Origin: Nymphaea colorata
Lineage: Eukaryota > Streptophyta > Magnoliopsida > Nymphaeales > Nymphaeaceae
Direction: 5' to 3'
NCBI RefSeq assembly: GCF_008831285.2
Contig: NC_045143.1
Location: 15,587,151-15,651,150, forward strand
DNA length: 64,000 nt
Shown here: one piece after another, positions 1-9,930 of the stretch
Numbering within the stretch: the stretch's first letter is position 1
How the letters are laid out: each line of letters begins with the position of its first letter
Position numbers and translations under genes: made by a program
The notes under the pieces: model-generated
What the model saw: the letters and a program-made list of their open reading frames with translations, nothing else
The model's database searches: none
Told to the model about the DNA's origin: nothing

Positions 1-378
1 CAAAAGGCAGTAGCAAGATCCAGCACTGAAGCTGAATACAGATGCATGGTTGCAGGTACTGCTGAAGTTACATGGGTTAGACATTTGCTAGAAGACATTG
101 GAGAAAAGATTAAAACATCAATGTTAATGTGCGATAATCAAAGTGCTATTAACATTGCCTTTAATCCTGTACAACATGGTCGAACAAAGCACATTGAGAT
201 TGATCAACACTTTGTTAGACAAAAGGTGGAAGACAAGGAGATTCAGCCTATTTATGTTCGTACAGATGAACAAGTTGCAGACTTATTTACAAAAGGATTA
301 ACAAAGGAACGATTCTGGTTTCTAAAAGGCAAGTTGTACATGGTGCAAAACCATGCACAACTTGAGGGAGAGTGTTAA
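1..378 (+). mobile_element. Ty1/copia polyprotein C-terminus (RNase H), cut by the window edge
   Basis: This frame is open from base 1 to the stop at 376-378 and encodes the last 125 residues of a copia Pol protein. Seen directly: STEAEY near the start, DNQSAI in the middle, RTKHIEIDQHF, then QVADLFTKGL near the end. These are the standard RNase H landmarks of plant copia elements, in the right order. The ATG at 46 is internal and not a true start. The protein would degrade the RNA strand of the RNA-DNA hybrid during reverse transcription. No stop or frameshift is visible, so this end of the element is fairly young. The reading frame runs into a purine-rich tract and then directly into the 3' LTR. 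Confidence 0.9.
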
Positions 379-406
379 AATATAAATCCTTCACCAGCAC
401 GTTGAA

Positions 407-650
407 GAGGAGTCTCTTAGGATTCCACCTCCTTGTAGAATGTGTTAAGATATTTAATGTCCTTGTAACATGTGAAGAGTCTCCTAGGATTTTATGTTGT
501 AGTTAATATCCTTGTTATATGGGAAGTCTCCTAGGATTCTATGTTGTAGTTAATATCCTTGTAATATGTGAAGTCTCTTAGGTTTCTATGATGTAATTAA
601 TGTCCTTGGAGCTTGTGAAATCTCCTAGGATTCTACGATTGGAGACTCTT
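407..650 (+). repeat. Degenerate ~50-bp tandem repeats inside the copia LTR
   Basis: Units share the pattern GTCTCCTAGGATTCTATG, then GTAGTTAATATCCTTG and a TGTGAA ending. The two best units start near 477 and 526 and are almost identical. Such arrays in the U3 part of an LTR often serve as enhancer repeats; that role is inference here. Confidence 0.7.
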
Positions 651-746
651 AGAATTCTGGAAATAGGATTATAAATAGAGGTCGTGCAAACCATTTTGGC
701 TACGGCTTCTTCTCCTCAGTTTCTTCTTGTTTTCATTCTCTCTCTT

Positions 747-752
<6 letters not shown>

Positions 753-782
<30 letters not shown>
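753..782 (+). repeat. (CT)n microsatellite
   Basis: An almost uninterrupted run of CT dinucleotides in the LTR. The two overlapping short reading frames over it (Ser-Leu rich on one strand, Arg-Glu rich on the other) are artefacts of the repeat. Confidence 0.95.
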
Positions 783-789
<7 letters not shown>

Positions 790-822
790 ATCTTCCTACG
801 TGAGTGCTGTTTTCTGGTTACA

Positions 823-1699
823 GATATTGGTGCTAGATTTCTATCAAAGGGGAACACAAAGGGCCGACCAGGTGGGTTTTGCCTTTTGAAAACTTTTGTT
901 GTTCCTTTGAAGTAGCTTAATTGTTTGTCTGCCTTTTTATATGCACTAAACTGAATTAGACATGGTGTTTAGGGGCTTTAATGTTTTGTTCCATAGTTGG
1001 GTGTGGCTTGTGGTGTTTGTCGTTTGTTTATTTTGCTTTTGATTAAATCAATGTTGCAAATGCATTCTTGTTTTCTACATAATATGAGCCACTTTTAGCA
1101 TTTCGAAATGGAAATTAAACCGGAGAAGGGGAGACATTTTTTATTTCTGTTAGGAGGATGAGCAGGAAATATTACACGCCTTTCTAAAAAATCTATTTTC
1201 AGAATTTGTACTCATTAAATTAGGTGATTTTATTTAATTTGATGAAAACGTACAATTAATTTGGGCAGTTAGGGTTTAGATTAACACAACTCAATTAAAT
1301 TTTTGAGTTACATTAGTTTATAGAAATTGAAATTCAGCAGTTAAATTATGTTTTTTTATAGACCACCTATGAATTGAATTTTTTTTATAATAGATGTGTT
1401 ACCTATTCATAGAACTCTATTCCTATAAAAGGAAAATTTCCAGCTTAAAATAAAGACTCATAAATAGAGTGTGGAGTTGTATGGATGATACATGAGACTG
1501 CGAGACTAAGGGACACGAGTACCAAGTAGGCTATATAAATTTTTGATTTGTTAAATTCTGTTTGTTATATTGAAAAATAGTTGAAGTACTTTATTTGTTT
1601 TAATTATACTTGTCCATCACATGAGTAGATTAGAATACTTGAATTAAGAATTGTACCAAAAGTCTAAGAGTACTATGAAAAATAACCAGTTTAGCCATA
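823..1699. other. AT-rich sequence without recognisable genes
   Basis: This stretch lies between the LTR and the first viral-type fragment. I see no long reading frame, RNA gene or repeat that I can support. Confidence 0.6.
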
Positions 1700-1935
1700 C
1701 CTATTTACTTTATGATTCAATTAGCGATTTGCCCATATAGTAGAAACAATTGGGTCACATAAGCATTTATGAACCTATACATTGATGCAGTCTCTTCGAC
1801 ATATGATTATCCTTGTGACAACAAACAGGAGATTGTTATTAGAGTATGCTCTTTTACTATTCCTCTACAAACTAACCTATCACTAACAGAAGTTCTAGAA
1901 ACCCCTCTAGACGACTGGTATGAAGAAATCACAAG
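1700..1935 (+). pseudogene. Degenerate viral-type reading frame, copy 1 (family not recognised)
   Basis: From the ATG at about 1769 to the stop near 1944 the + frame is open and contains the motif IDAVSSTYDYPC followed by KQEIVIRV, then a segment ending in DDWYEEI. The same protein pattern occurs inverted near 3886-4125 and again near 6265-6420, so it is a real, once-coding sequence. At DNA level it aligns with the reverse complement of 3886-4125 over about 230 bp, with scattered substitutions and a small gap. Its position next to a pararetroviral coat-protein fragment suggests that it belongs to the same viral element. I do not recognise the protein family and assign no function. Confidence 0.55.
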
Positions 1936-2457
1936 GTGGAGATAATTCAAGACGTCACAAGAATTAAAGAAATGACACCATCCACTCAGTCTTATTTTAG
2001 AAGATAGAAAGACCAAAATATGTACATACGATCCAAAACATGTATCTATGCTAATACCATTCTCAAACCATATCTGTATTAAGCCAGGATTACGTGAACA
2101 TTTTTCCCAAATTAATGCAGGATGGCAAGTTTAAGAATTAGGAGACTTTGGCAGGGACTATGCTGCATTGGTTCCTTATTTTGGCTATGCGTCAGATACA
2201 GAAAAAGAGATCGATCTAGCATGGCAGTAAATACTGTATAAAGTAAAGTAGGGATAAGCTACTGAGTCCTTAACCCTGTAGCATAATGTTTGTCAAAACC
2301 GGTAAAATTTGACTCTCGCACGTCATGGTTAAACTTCTCATGTACAGTGCTTCTTATGTAAAAATCAAGCATCATCTATTTGGAAAGATACGTGATAAAC
2401 TTCTCATTGGGAAAATCCTTCAAGTTGAAAAATATGATTGCGTTGTAGGTTATCGCC

Positions 2458-2467
2458 TTAAAATCTA
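2458..2467. repeat. Left 10-bp target-site duplication
   Basis: TTAAAATCTA, identical to 3192-3201 on the other side of the foldback element. Confidence 0.7.
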
Positions 2468-3191
2468 ATGTTGTAAAATGCGTATCGTAAGCCGTATCGG
2501 TCGGGCTTTAAGATACGCCGTATCGTAACGTATCGTAACTGTATCGTAAATTTTTTAAAAATAATAATAATAATAATAAAAAGTTAAAAAAATCTAAAAA
2601 TTCATAAAAAAATAAAAAATAAAAAATAATAAATTCTTCATAGAAAACATGTTTTAGTCTTTTAGATAATGATAGACTTATTATTTTGCTAAATGCTATA
2701 AACTTACGCTTCACGGTTCATCATTCATACTTCATAGACATCAAAATTCATAACAATATCATTCTTTTTCATCTTCATGGTTTTAAAAAACCCTTTTCCT
2801 AAAAAAACCCATTTCCTCCCAATGGGAATCAGCCACCCATGCACAAATCCATTGTTTAATAGATGATTTCATGGTGAAAATCGATGATTTCACAATGGAA
2901 ATCGATGATTTCCCTCTAAGGCGGTACAATCTGTAGATTAAAAAGGAGTGGATTTTTATAAAAAAAACTCGAAAAAATAGGGTTGAAGCCCCCCTTTTAG
3001 AAATCACACCGTATCGTACGATATAGGCTGTATTGCACCATATCGTACGATACAGGGGCCCATATCGCACGTATCGTACGATACATGTATGATACACCCC
3101 CATTTACGATACAGGGGGTGTATCGTATCGTATTTTGTAAACGATACGTATCGTACGATACGATACGTATCGTACGATACGTACAACACTG
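2468..3191. mobile_element. Foldback MULE-like non-autonomous element, 724 bp
   Basis: Both ends are inverted arrays of TATCGTA / TACGATA words. The left end is ATGTTGTAAAATGCGTATCG, and the right end read backwards is CAGTGTTGTACGTATCGTAC. The element is flanked by a perfect 10-bp direct repeat TTAAAATCTA (2458-2467 and 3192-3201), a target-site duplication in the 9-11 bp range known for Mutator-like elements. The right array (about 3005-3185) is made of self-complementary words such as CGTATCGTACGATACG. The middle carries an AAT microsatellite (2562-2579) and short repeats of ATCGATGATTTC (2868-2915). It has no transposase. The short minus-strand reading frames over it have no support. Confidence 0.7.
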
Positions 3192-3201
3192 TTAAAATCT
3201 A
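3192..3201. repeat. Right 10-bp target-site duplication
   Basis: TTAAAATCTA, identical to 2458-2467. Together the two mark the element's ends. Confidence 0.7.
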
Positions 3202-3614
3202 CCTTAGGAAGACTCTCAAGGCTAAGTATGAGTTTTTACGTTTGTAAATTTTCAGCATAAAACCCGATGAGATACTTCATAGGTATGAAGTACTCCACAG
3301 GATAAACTCTAGGTTACCTCTTAAGGCAAATCATCACGAGGAGCCTCTAAAAGACTATCGTACTTCTTGACAATATCTTTTTGTGACATAAAGCAACCTT
3401 GTGTGTAGTCGAAGTGAATAAACGGTGGACACTATTATGTACTGGAGCATTTTTAACTTTTGGACATATTTGGCTGTCACCTCATCTAGCACACAACATC
3501 TGTCATCTTCAGAGTTCCTTCGCATGTAACAACTTTGGTTTGTTAGTACTTTGTTTGTTTGGTAAAGAATATAATTCCTTTTCCAAGTTGTAATTTATTT
3601 TGGAGTGCGGTGCC

Positions 3615-3622
3615 TATATAAG
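3615..3622 (+). promoter_or_regulatory. TATA box of the pararetrovirus-like element
   Basis: TATATAAG lies about 180 bases upstream of the primer-binding site. This is the usual arrangement in a plant pararetrovirus (Caulimoviridae) or an LTR. Three related words (AAGAAAGGCGAAC twice, AAGAAAGGAGAAC once) follow between 3642 and 3760. Confidence 0.5.
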
Positions 3623-3797
3623 CACCACTTTGGAGTCTATAAGAAAGGCGAACCAGTGCTTTAAGAAAGGCGAACTGACACTTTTGTTGTCTGTCTCCTT
3701 CCCAGGCCCCCTTGTCTTACTTCCTCCTCCCTGTCTCCCACGTCGTAAGAAAGGAGAACCGGCGCTTTTGGTGTGCAAATCTGCCCCCTCATCTTTT

Positions 3798-3810
3798 TGG
3801 CATCAGAGCC
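3798..3810 (+). promoter_or_regulatory. tRNA-Met-type primer-binding site
   Basis: TGGCATCAGAGCC differs by one base (C for T at the fourth position) from TGGTATCAGAGCC, the complement of the plant initiator tRNA-Met 3' end. Caulimoviridae and many copia elements use this primer. The sequence before it does not end in a clear LTR CA, and a coat-protein fragment follows, so I prefer a pararetrovirus. Confidence 0.6.
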
Positions 3811-3885
3811 TAGCACACTCTTGGTACAGTAAGCATGTTTTGTTATTAATGAAAGTTTTTATGCGTGTTTAATGGTTTTAAGAGA

Positions 3886-4125
3886 TTTCTTCGTACTAGT
3901 CGTCTTGAGGGGCTTTTGGTACTTCTGTTTGGGATAGGTTAGTCTATGAAAAAATAATAAAAGAGTATACTTTAAGAACAATCTCCTGTTTGGTGTCACA
4001 TGGATAATCAAATGTCGAAGGGACTGCATCAATGTTTAGGTTTATAAAACATTCCCTGACCCAATTGTGTCTAAATATTTGTTTTACTATATGTCTAATC
4101 ACCAATTGAATCGTAACATATGAGT
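3886..4125 (-). pseudogene. Degenerate viral-type reading frame, copy 2, inverted
   Basis: On the minus strand this segment reads through an ILNIDAV-like stretch, then STFDYPCDTKQEIVLKV. This is the same pattern as copy 1 (1700-1935) and copy 3 (6265-6420). DNA identity to the reverse complement of copy 1 is clear from ATTCAATTGGTGATTAG to GACGACTAGTACGAAGAAAT. An in-frame stop follows the conserved block. It lies between the primer site and the coat-protein fragment of the + strand element, so it is either an inverted rearrangement or a nested insertion. Confidence 0.55.
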
Positions 4126-4193
4126 TTGTTTTACTGCTGTCATGATAATCCTTTTTATGTGTCCTTGTTCTATCAGTATGATAAAGAGCTTAG

Positions 4194-4628
4194 ACATACA
4201 AAAAATATAAGAACAAAACAAGGGACAAAGGAAATAAATCTTACCTTGAAAAATATAGTGCCAGAAAACCCTACCATGACAAACATAAATATGTTAGAAA
4301 ATATAATACTCAAAGAGATTGTAAAAACAAGTTAACATGTTTTACTTGCGGTAGCCCTGAGCATTTAGCTAGAAACTACTCAAAACGAAAAAAATTATAT
4401 AATAAAACATCAATTTTAGTTGATTGTGTAAATGAAAATGTATTAGCTTTAGATGAATATATTAGTGATACTAAAAGTATTTATAGTATTGTTTCTATAA
4501 ATGGACCATCCTCTGACCATAGTTCCTTTGATGAGGAACCTTGTATTATTAGCCATAATATATTCAATTCAAGTAGCAAATATGGCGAGGGATTCCAAGA
4601 AAAAGTATCCACATTAAATAACTTATAG
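4194..4628 (+). pseudogene. Endogenous pararetrovirus (Caulimoviridae-like) coat-protein C-terminal fragment
   Basis: This is an open frame of 145 codons without a start ATG, bounded by stops at 4191 and 4626. In order it shows a lysine/arginine/tyrosine-rich basic stretch, a zinc knuckle at 4338-4379, a second basic patch, and an acidic segment ending in DTKSIYSIV. Basic region, CCHC knuckle, then an acidic tail with an SIYSI-type motif is the layout of caulimovirid coat proteins, where the knuckle packages RNA. The knuckle is CX2CX4HX4Y: the last cysteine is a tyrosine (TAC), so zinc binding is probably lost. The N-terminal coat domain and the movement protein are not recognisable upstream. 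It is a decayed copy. Confidence 0.65.
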
Positions 4629-4920
4629 TATATGATGGATTCCCCTAAACAGCATCCTGCCTCAACGGGTATTTCTTTTCATAATAGCCTTTGGTCCTTA
4701 AGGATTTACATGGTAGCTCGTCCAAGGAATCAAAAACTCAGAAAAATGAGAACAATATCATAGACAGATCATGTTCTAACAGGTTCTCTTTTATAATTCA
4801 TGGTTCCTATACATAGATCTTGGCTAGGGCCAGAACTAGCCATATTGTAAAGATGTATGCATAGATACATGCTTTCGAGGAAGAGACTTTCCCATTTGGC
4901 TTTTCTATGAGAATAAAAAC

Positions 4921-5043
4921 TCAAAAATAATAAGCCAAAGAAGTACCCTAATAAACCAAAATTATAAAGCTATATTTGAACATATAAAGGGAGAGGATGA
5001 CAACTTAGCCGACATGTTGAGTAAATTGCTAAAAGACGAATAG
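4921..5043 (+). pseudogene. Pararetroviral RNase H C-terminal tail
   Basis: A 40-codon open run ends in HIKGEDDNLADMLSKLL and a stop. This is the final motif of RNase H in Caulimoviridae polyproteins (and, more loosely, in Ty3/gypsy). It starts only about 290 bases after the coat-protein fragment, so the protease and nearly all of the reverse transcriptase are deleted. In between, 4629-4920 reads as stop-riddled fragments in several frames. Confidence 0.55.
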
Positions 5044-5695
5044 GAATATTGACATTTACAAATCAGAAATTAGAAGACTCAATAAAATTATAGGATAATT
5101 AGAACAATTTAGAAAATGATTGCTGCATGATATTGATCCTTCTATGTCCATTGAAATAAGGAAATCCAATGACAATTTATTAGATATTGTTTTAAGCACA
5201 TAGCGGTTGGTTGCCGCCATGAAACAAGTTAGGGTTCGAGCCTTTTCATCTAATTTTGACATTAATTTCAGGTAGCGATGAGTAGAGATGTGGCCCCATT
5301 TAGGTGGGAGCAAGAATCTAATACTTTCCTTTAGGAAAAGGATAAAATATTGTATAAGATAGATTTAAATTCCTCTATAAGTAGACATTTGCCACGGTAG
5401 ACAATATACAATGCATTTTTTACCTAACATAAAATTTACATTGCAGGAATTATGGTGTGTATGAGCTAGAAGCAGTCTCTTCACCTAGACTTAGGATTAC
5501 GGATCTTCCCTCCCCATTCAAACCTAACCTTCCATACTTCTCGTAGCCTTATTCTAGACTTAAAAGACCACATTCTATTAAACAACCTGTGGCAAAACAA
5601 ATGGAATCCTATTTATCCAAAGATCCTTACTTTATTAACAACTCATTTAAACTTAAAATATGAAACTTCAGTGAAAAACTATACCAAGCATCTCT
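5044..5695 (+). other. Decayed viral-type sequence, no open frame
   Basis: The sequence continues from the RNase H tail, broken by stops in all frames. Nothing here can be named with confidence. Confidence 0.4.
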
Positions 5696-5968
5696 ATGAA
5701 ACATATACCCCTTAGACCTCAAAGCCTAGACACTTACCTTGCCTTAGAAAGAAGCTTCAAGACAGCATTGGCAGAAATCAGTTGGAGAAAGAAGGAAAAA
5801 GAAGAATCGAAGGAAAAAAATAGAAAATTTAGAAACAGAAAACAGAGTTTTGAAAATGTATGCGGAAGAAGAAATGAAGAAATTAGGAGAGAAAAGAGAA
5901 AGAATTCCCCCAAACATTCACTAGTAAAAGAACAAATTTACCGCTTAGTCCTGAAAGCAAAAAGATAA
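5696..5968 (+). pseudogene. Charged, coiled-coil-like open frame in the viral block
   Basis: This open run of 90 codons is very rich in Lys, Glu and Arg (roughly residues 25-75), which suggests a helical or coiled-coil stretch. The frame then shifts: around 5900-6055 another frame reads SPESKKIRTSQHGRLAETYG. It sits between the RNase H tail and copy 3 of the repeated frame, so it may be the N-terminal part of the same second viral reading frame. No family is recognised. Confidence 0.35.
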
Positions 5969-6019
5969 GAACAAGTCAACATGGAAGACTTGCTGAGACT
6001 TATGGCATGAAGTCTCAAT

Positions 6020-6420
6020 ATGAGGAAGCCCGGTTTGGAATTTACTTTGATCAAGTACAAACATGACCACCATAGTAACAATTCTTTTTGCAAATGTGAG
6101 AAAGGATTTTCTCTTATCCAAGTTACCGTTAACCTGAGGAGGTGGCAAGACCTAGAAATTCAAGGGATAAAACACTCCCAAAAGCTTAATGGATCAGGGA
6201 TTTCTAAAAGAGTTATGATAACCAAAGAAGAACAAACAAAACACCTTGAATCAATTGGCGAGTAGCATATGCGGTGCGACAAATGTTTAAAGGATACTGG
6301 GTGTACCCCTATGGATATGTCAATTTAGATATTGAAGCCATCTGTCCTTCTTATGAGCACCCGTGTGAAGCCAGGCAAGAAATCTTGATAAAAAATTTCA
6401 TTGGGCTTCATCCCTTATAG
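6020..6420 (+). pseudogene. Degenerate viral-type reading frame, copy 3
   Basis: Two frames join to make one protein-like trace. One, about 6080-6264, carries QVTVNLRRWQDLEIQGIKHS. After a frame change, about 6265-6420 carries YPYGYVNLDIEAICPSYEHP and then ARQEILIKNFIG before a stop. The second part matches copies 1 and 2 (IDAV, YDYPC, KQEIV). This copy is the longest and shows that the conserved block is preceded by more coding sequence. It is broken by stops and at least one frameshift. I do not know its function. Confidence 0.5.
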
Positions 6421-7021
6421 ACTAGAATTCCTGCAGCCACTCTTTGAACCACCTTTACAAACGATGATGTATATGCCCAGATCAAGTGATGGAGGCCTTC
6501 CATAATGGCCAAAGACAAGACTGCTAGTTGGAATAGAAGCAACTGGATGATAACTAAAGGCAGGCATACACACATCTTTTTAACAGACAATTGAGTCAGT
6601 GCAGATTTTTGCATCCCTTACCAAAGCAACTTACAGATAAATCCCCGCTTGTGTAAACAGGATTAATGACATGCTATAATTGGGCTTCCAATATGCTAAT
6701 GACTTGAAAAGAAGGAGATGTATATGACGAAATGAGAATTACAATTCCATATCTAATGATACTAAACGACTAGTATCATTGAACGATGTCCTTCCACGGC
6801 CAAAGTGTTGTTTGTTCATCTGGCAAAGGGTAGAATGCGATCCCAAAACACAATGCAGAAAGTTGGAATTTCCCTAGCCTGTAAGTGGGGGTAATTGATG
6901 AAGCTGTTGCAAGCGTGCCCCACGTAATTGCAAAACTGCAAGGACATTATGGAAACTGACAGGTAGATAATTTGATATTAAGGTGGTTCTACCTAATTCT
7001 GTTGGCCAGGCACTATTGTGG
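6421..7021. other. Sequence downstream of the viral block, no gene seen
   Basis: Short coding-like traces may continue the viral frame to about 6600, with stops. After that I see nothing. Confidence 0.4.
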
Positions 7022-7033
7022 CCTATGTCACAT

Positions 7034-7360
7034 GGGTGTAGGTACGGTACAGATTCGGGCACGGTAAATTTGATAGTTGTGGGTATGCGGGTATGCAAAT
7101 TTTATATTTTCAAAAATGATAAAATGAAATAAAGCATTAATAGTCTTATAATCTACAAAAAAAATATTAAAATTAAAGAAAAATGAGAGGAAAATATAAA
7201 ATCTTATTGAAAGGGAAATATGAAAGAAGGGAAAATAAAAAATTAAAGAAAAAATTAAGTTTGAAAATATAATCTTAAAAGTTTTAAAATCCAGTTGTAC
7301 CCAACCGTAACCCATACCCATGTTGCCGTACCCACATACCGACACAACAAAACTGACATA
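7034..7360. mobile_element. Second MULE-like foldback element, ~327 bp
   Basis: A perfect 12-bp direct repeat CCTATGTCACAT flanks this element (7022-7033 and 7361-7372). Its ends are inverted arrays of GGTACGG / GGGTATG words on the left and CCGTACCC / CATACCC words on the right. The middle is AT-rich and non-coding. A 12-bp duplication slightly exceeds the usual 9-11 bp of MULEs, so one or two bases may match by chance. The reading frames on the minus strand are by-products of the AT-rich core. Confidence 0.6.
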
Positions 7361-7504
7361 CCTATGTCACATAGGTTGTGGCTTTGGAGGTGGAAATTCA
7401 TGCAGAAGTAGTGGTTGAATCCCAGCTGGCGACTTTGGGAGTGGGCCTTTGGAACTAAATTAAATTGTGTGCAAACCACAATTATGCACTCAAAAAATAA
7501 AAAA

Positions 7505-7880
7505 AAGGAGGGAGTATTTTAGAAATTTTTTATAATGGTTTGTACGTTTTAGTATTTTTATCATTACCCTTTTGTTCTTTCAAAAGCCTCACTTTTTTTC
7601 ACTTTAATGGGGGCATTTTAGTCGTTACACACTCCTATGCAGCATGCAATGAGCTTCGCTTTGGAAGAAGTTAAATGGTGAGGCCATAAGGGTGTGTAAT
7701 GACTAAAATACCCTTCATAAAGTGAGAAAGGAAGGTGACCAAAATACCCTTCATAAAGTGAGAAAGTAAGGTTTTGGAAGGACACAAATGAGATTGTAAA
7801 AAAAGTAAAAGACTAAAAGGTACACTTTATCATAAAAAATTTCTAGAATACCCCAACCCTCTCTCGTTTTTTAGAGGTGT
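7505..7880. mobile_element. MITE with long terminal inverted repeats (~150 bp arms)
   Basis: The left arm starts near GGAGGGAGTATTTTAGAAAT. The right arm read backwards is GAGGGTTGGGGTATTCTAGAAAT and continues in parallel through TTTTAGT, CTTTCAAAAGCCTCAC and GGGGGCATTTTAGTCGTTACACAC. The right arm carries an internal tandem duplication (ACCAAAATACCCTTCATAAAGTGAGAAAG, a 20-base core given twice near 7700 and 7739). It has no coding capacity. Single arms of the same family occur at 44655-44805 and 52455-52595. Confidence 0.65.
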
Positions 7881-8089
7881 ATATTTGTTGCGTGCGGAGG
7901 ATTGACGCAACTCCATTTCTATTCTGCATAGTTGAAGCAAAATCTATGGTGGGGAATAGGTCCCCTACATTTATTGAAACATCAAATGATATGTCGATGA
8001 AGGGAATGATCTAAAAGAAACCAGCAACAGATCTTCACAAAAACAGGTGGCTTCCGAGGAGCTGAAACCTAGCCCTTCACATATAGACA

Positions 8090-9145
8090 ACTCATCAAAA
8101 ACCCCAAACCCAAAAAAACAAACGAAAGTCACCCGTTGCCAAAATTTTCAAAAATATCTTCATCTGCATTCTAGTGTGTTTTACAAAAACTTCAAGTTCA
8201 GTAACAGGTTGGCCTTTTGCCATAACTAATCTATCCGCCAGCCACTTTGTCTTATTCCACTCATGCCAAACCTTGCACCCTTCAAAACTGTCGTTCAATG
8301 CAGAAACCATAACCTTGTCCCCATAATATTTATGGAATCTAAGAATTTTCGCAAGAGCAACCAGCTCCACCTAAAAAAATTCTTACGCTGAAATCAGAAC
8401 TACCATGCCAAGCGAACCATCACCAAAATATCTTATACCAGCCAGCTTCCAGCATCTACTTGATTTAGCATTAGCAATCTTACTGAACACCCTCCTCCTA
8501 TTGTCCTTCCTCTTATCATCACTATACAAGCCCGTAGTCAACCAAATTTGAAAATTAGAAGCTATATCAAGTGGTCAAGAGATGCTGCTGAAGGTATCCA
8601 CACATACTTTCCAAATTCATGCTTGAGCCTACCTACAAGGAAAGGTGGCTCCCCATGAAGAATTTGATTCCTGTACCTCCAAATGAGGCAACTTATTACG
8701 AGGAAGGATATATAGTTAGATCTCCACTTGCCTTTGATCTTAATTTTCAAGCATCTTTTGAATTTTGAGATGGTGTCTTTCTGCAGAAACTTGCAAAAGT
8801 CAAACTTACTAAATATCCACCTCCAAACTTCCTTTACCTTGCTGTACTTGAAGAGAAGGTAATCCTCAAAGCACACACCTGGTGACCAAATGGACACCTA
8901 GCTTTTTGATTTTGTCCAAGGTGCGCAGCCTTTTTTCCCAAGCGATGTAGGTTGTATAGTTTGAACTTCAGATTCTGACATTAAAAAAAAAGTCATTGGT
9001 AGTGCTCGATGGAGTAACAATTGCAATTGATCATGTCTTTTCCCAGGGAACAGTAAAGCTTCATAGGATCTTTTTGTCCATGTGCAGGTAGTCTGCAATG
9101 TAGTTATACCCTCATGTCGATCCGAATGAATCAGTCTTTCCACGG
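8090..9145 (-). mobile_element. LINE (non-LTR retrotransposon) 3' remnant: zinc-binding RT tail and RNase H
   Basis: Read on the minus strand from 9145 down. The 8562-8897 frame carries a reverse-transcriptase tail of the plant LINE type (VWRWIFSKFDF, then ISFLVISCLIWRYRNQILHG). A following trace at about 8460-8095 resembles an RNase H domain (GDGSLGMVV, then ELVALAKILRF, VSALNDS and WLADRL near its end). The order RT tail then RNase H is that of plant L1-like elements. The polymerase core is absent and frames are broken by stops, so it is dead. No poly-A tail is visible at the low-coordinate end. Confidence 0.55.
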
Positions 9146-9930
9146 AGGGTGAGTCAGGGCCTGCTAGTCAAGCGGTTTTCCTTTCCATTAATTGATATGG
9201 AAAACATCTATGTCAATAGGTTGTGAGATCAATAACTAAATCACTTCTATAGTGGACATGTTTACCATGAGGACATGCTAGAGCTGATTCATGACCTACT
9301 TGAGATGTGCTAGTCAGACTGACCTAGGCACAAGAGGGCTTTGGCTATCCAGGAACAATTGGATCATCTACTCGAAATAACTTGCATTATGTGCTGGTAG
9401 TTCCAGTACACTGTAAAGTTAATCAATCTCTTATTATCTTGTGCTCTACAAAGTGCAGATATTAATAAGGCTATCTAAAGAAAGTTAACATGGAGAACCT
9501 GAACCTTTTGGTTTGAAATTTGACAAGGCTACTATGCTTTTAGAATCTTTTGGTTTGTATTTTGAAGCTAAAATTATACAATCCGACCCCGAGCTCCAAC
9601 AAATATCTGGAGAGTATCTTTTAGTTGTCAGAAAACTAAGAAACAAGTTTCTTGAAACTTCTTTCTTATTTATCAAACTAAGAAACAAGTTTGAAGGAAA
9701 TTTGTTTCTCAGTCATCACACACACAACAAAATTAGAATAGGAAAGATCTTTCCCATTCTTTTATTCTAGGAAACTTATTTCCAAAATCTTCTTTCCAAT
9801 TCCAGGTTTTTTAATCTATCAAACGGCCCCTTAATTTTAATGGTGAAACATGTTAAATCAAGAGAAAGCAGTCAGATAGTAAGTCTTTTATTACAGTGAA
9901 AATGACTTCAAATGGGATTCTACTTGAATT
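9146..9930. other. Intergenic, possible small MITE
   Basis: Around 9500-9830 there are repeated words (CTTTTGGTTTG near 9507 and 9547, AACTAAGAAACAAGTTT at 9634 and 9681) and an end reading CTATCAAACGGCCCCTTA, which resembles a MITE terminus. The partner end and a target duplication are not clear. The short open frame there has no family match that I can see. Confidence 0.35.

Larger units (their letters stand above)
373..822 (+). mobile_element. 3' LTR of the copia element
   Basis: The purine tract CTTGAGGGAGAG ends at 372 and is followed by TGTTAAAATATAAATCC, a typical copia LTR start. The right end is a guess at TTACA (818-822), because no second LTR is in the window to compare. Inside are four or five degenerate copies of a unit of about 50 bp, built on AGTCTCCTAGGATTCT (near 410, 477, 526, 577 and 619), and a TATAAATAG promoter-like motif at 671-679. 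A CT microsatellite lies near the 3' end. Confidence 0.7.
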
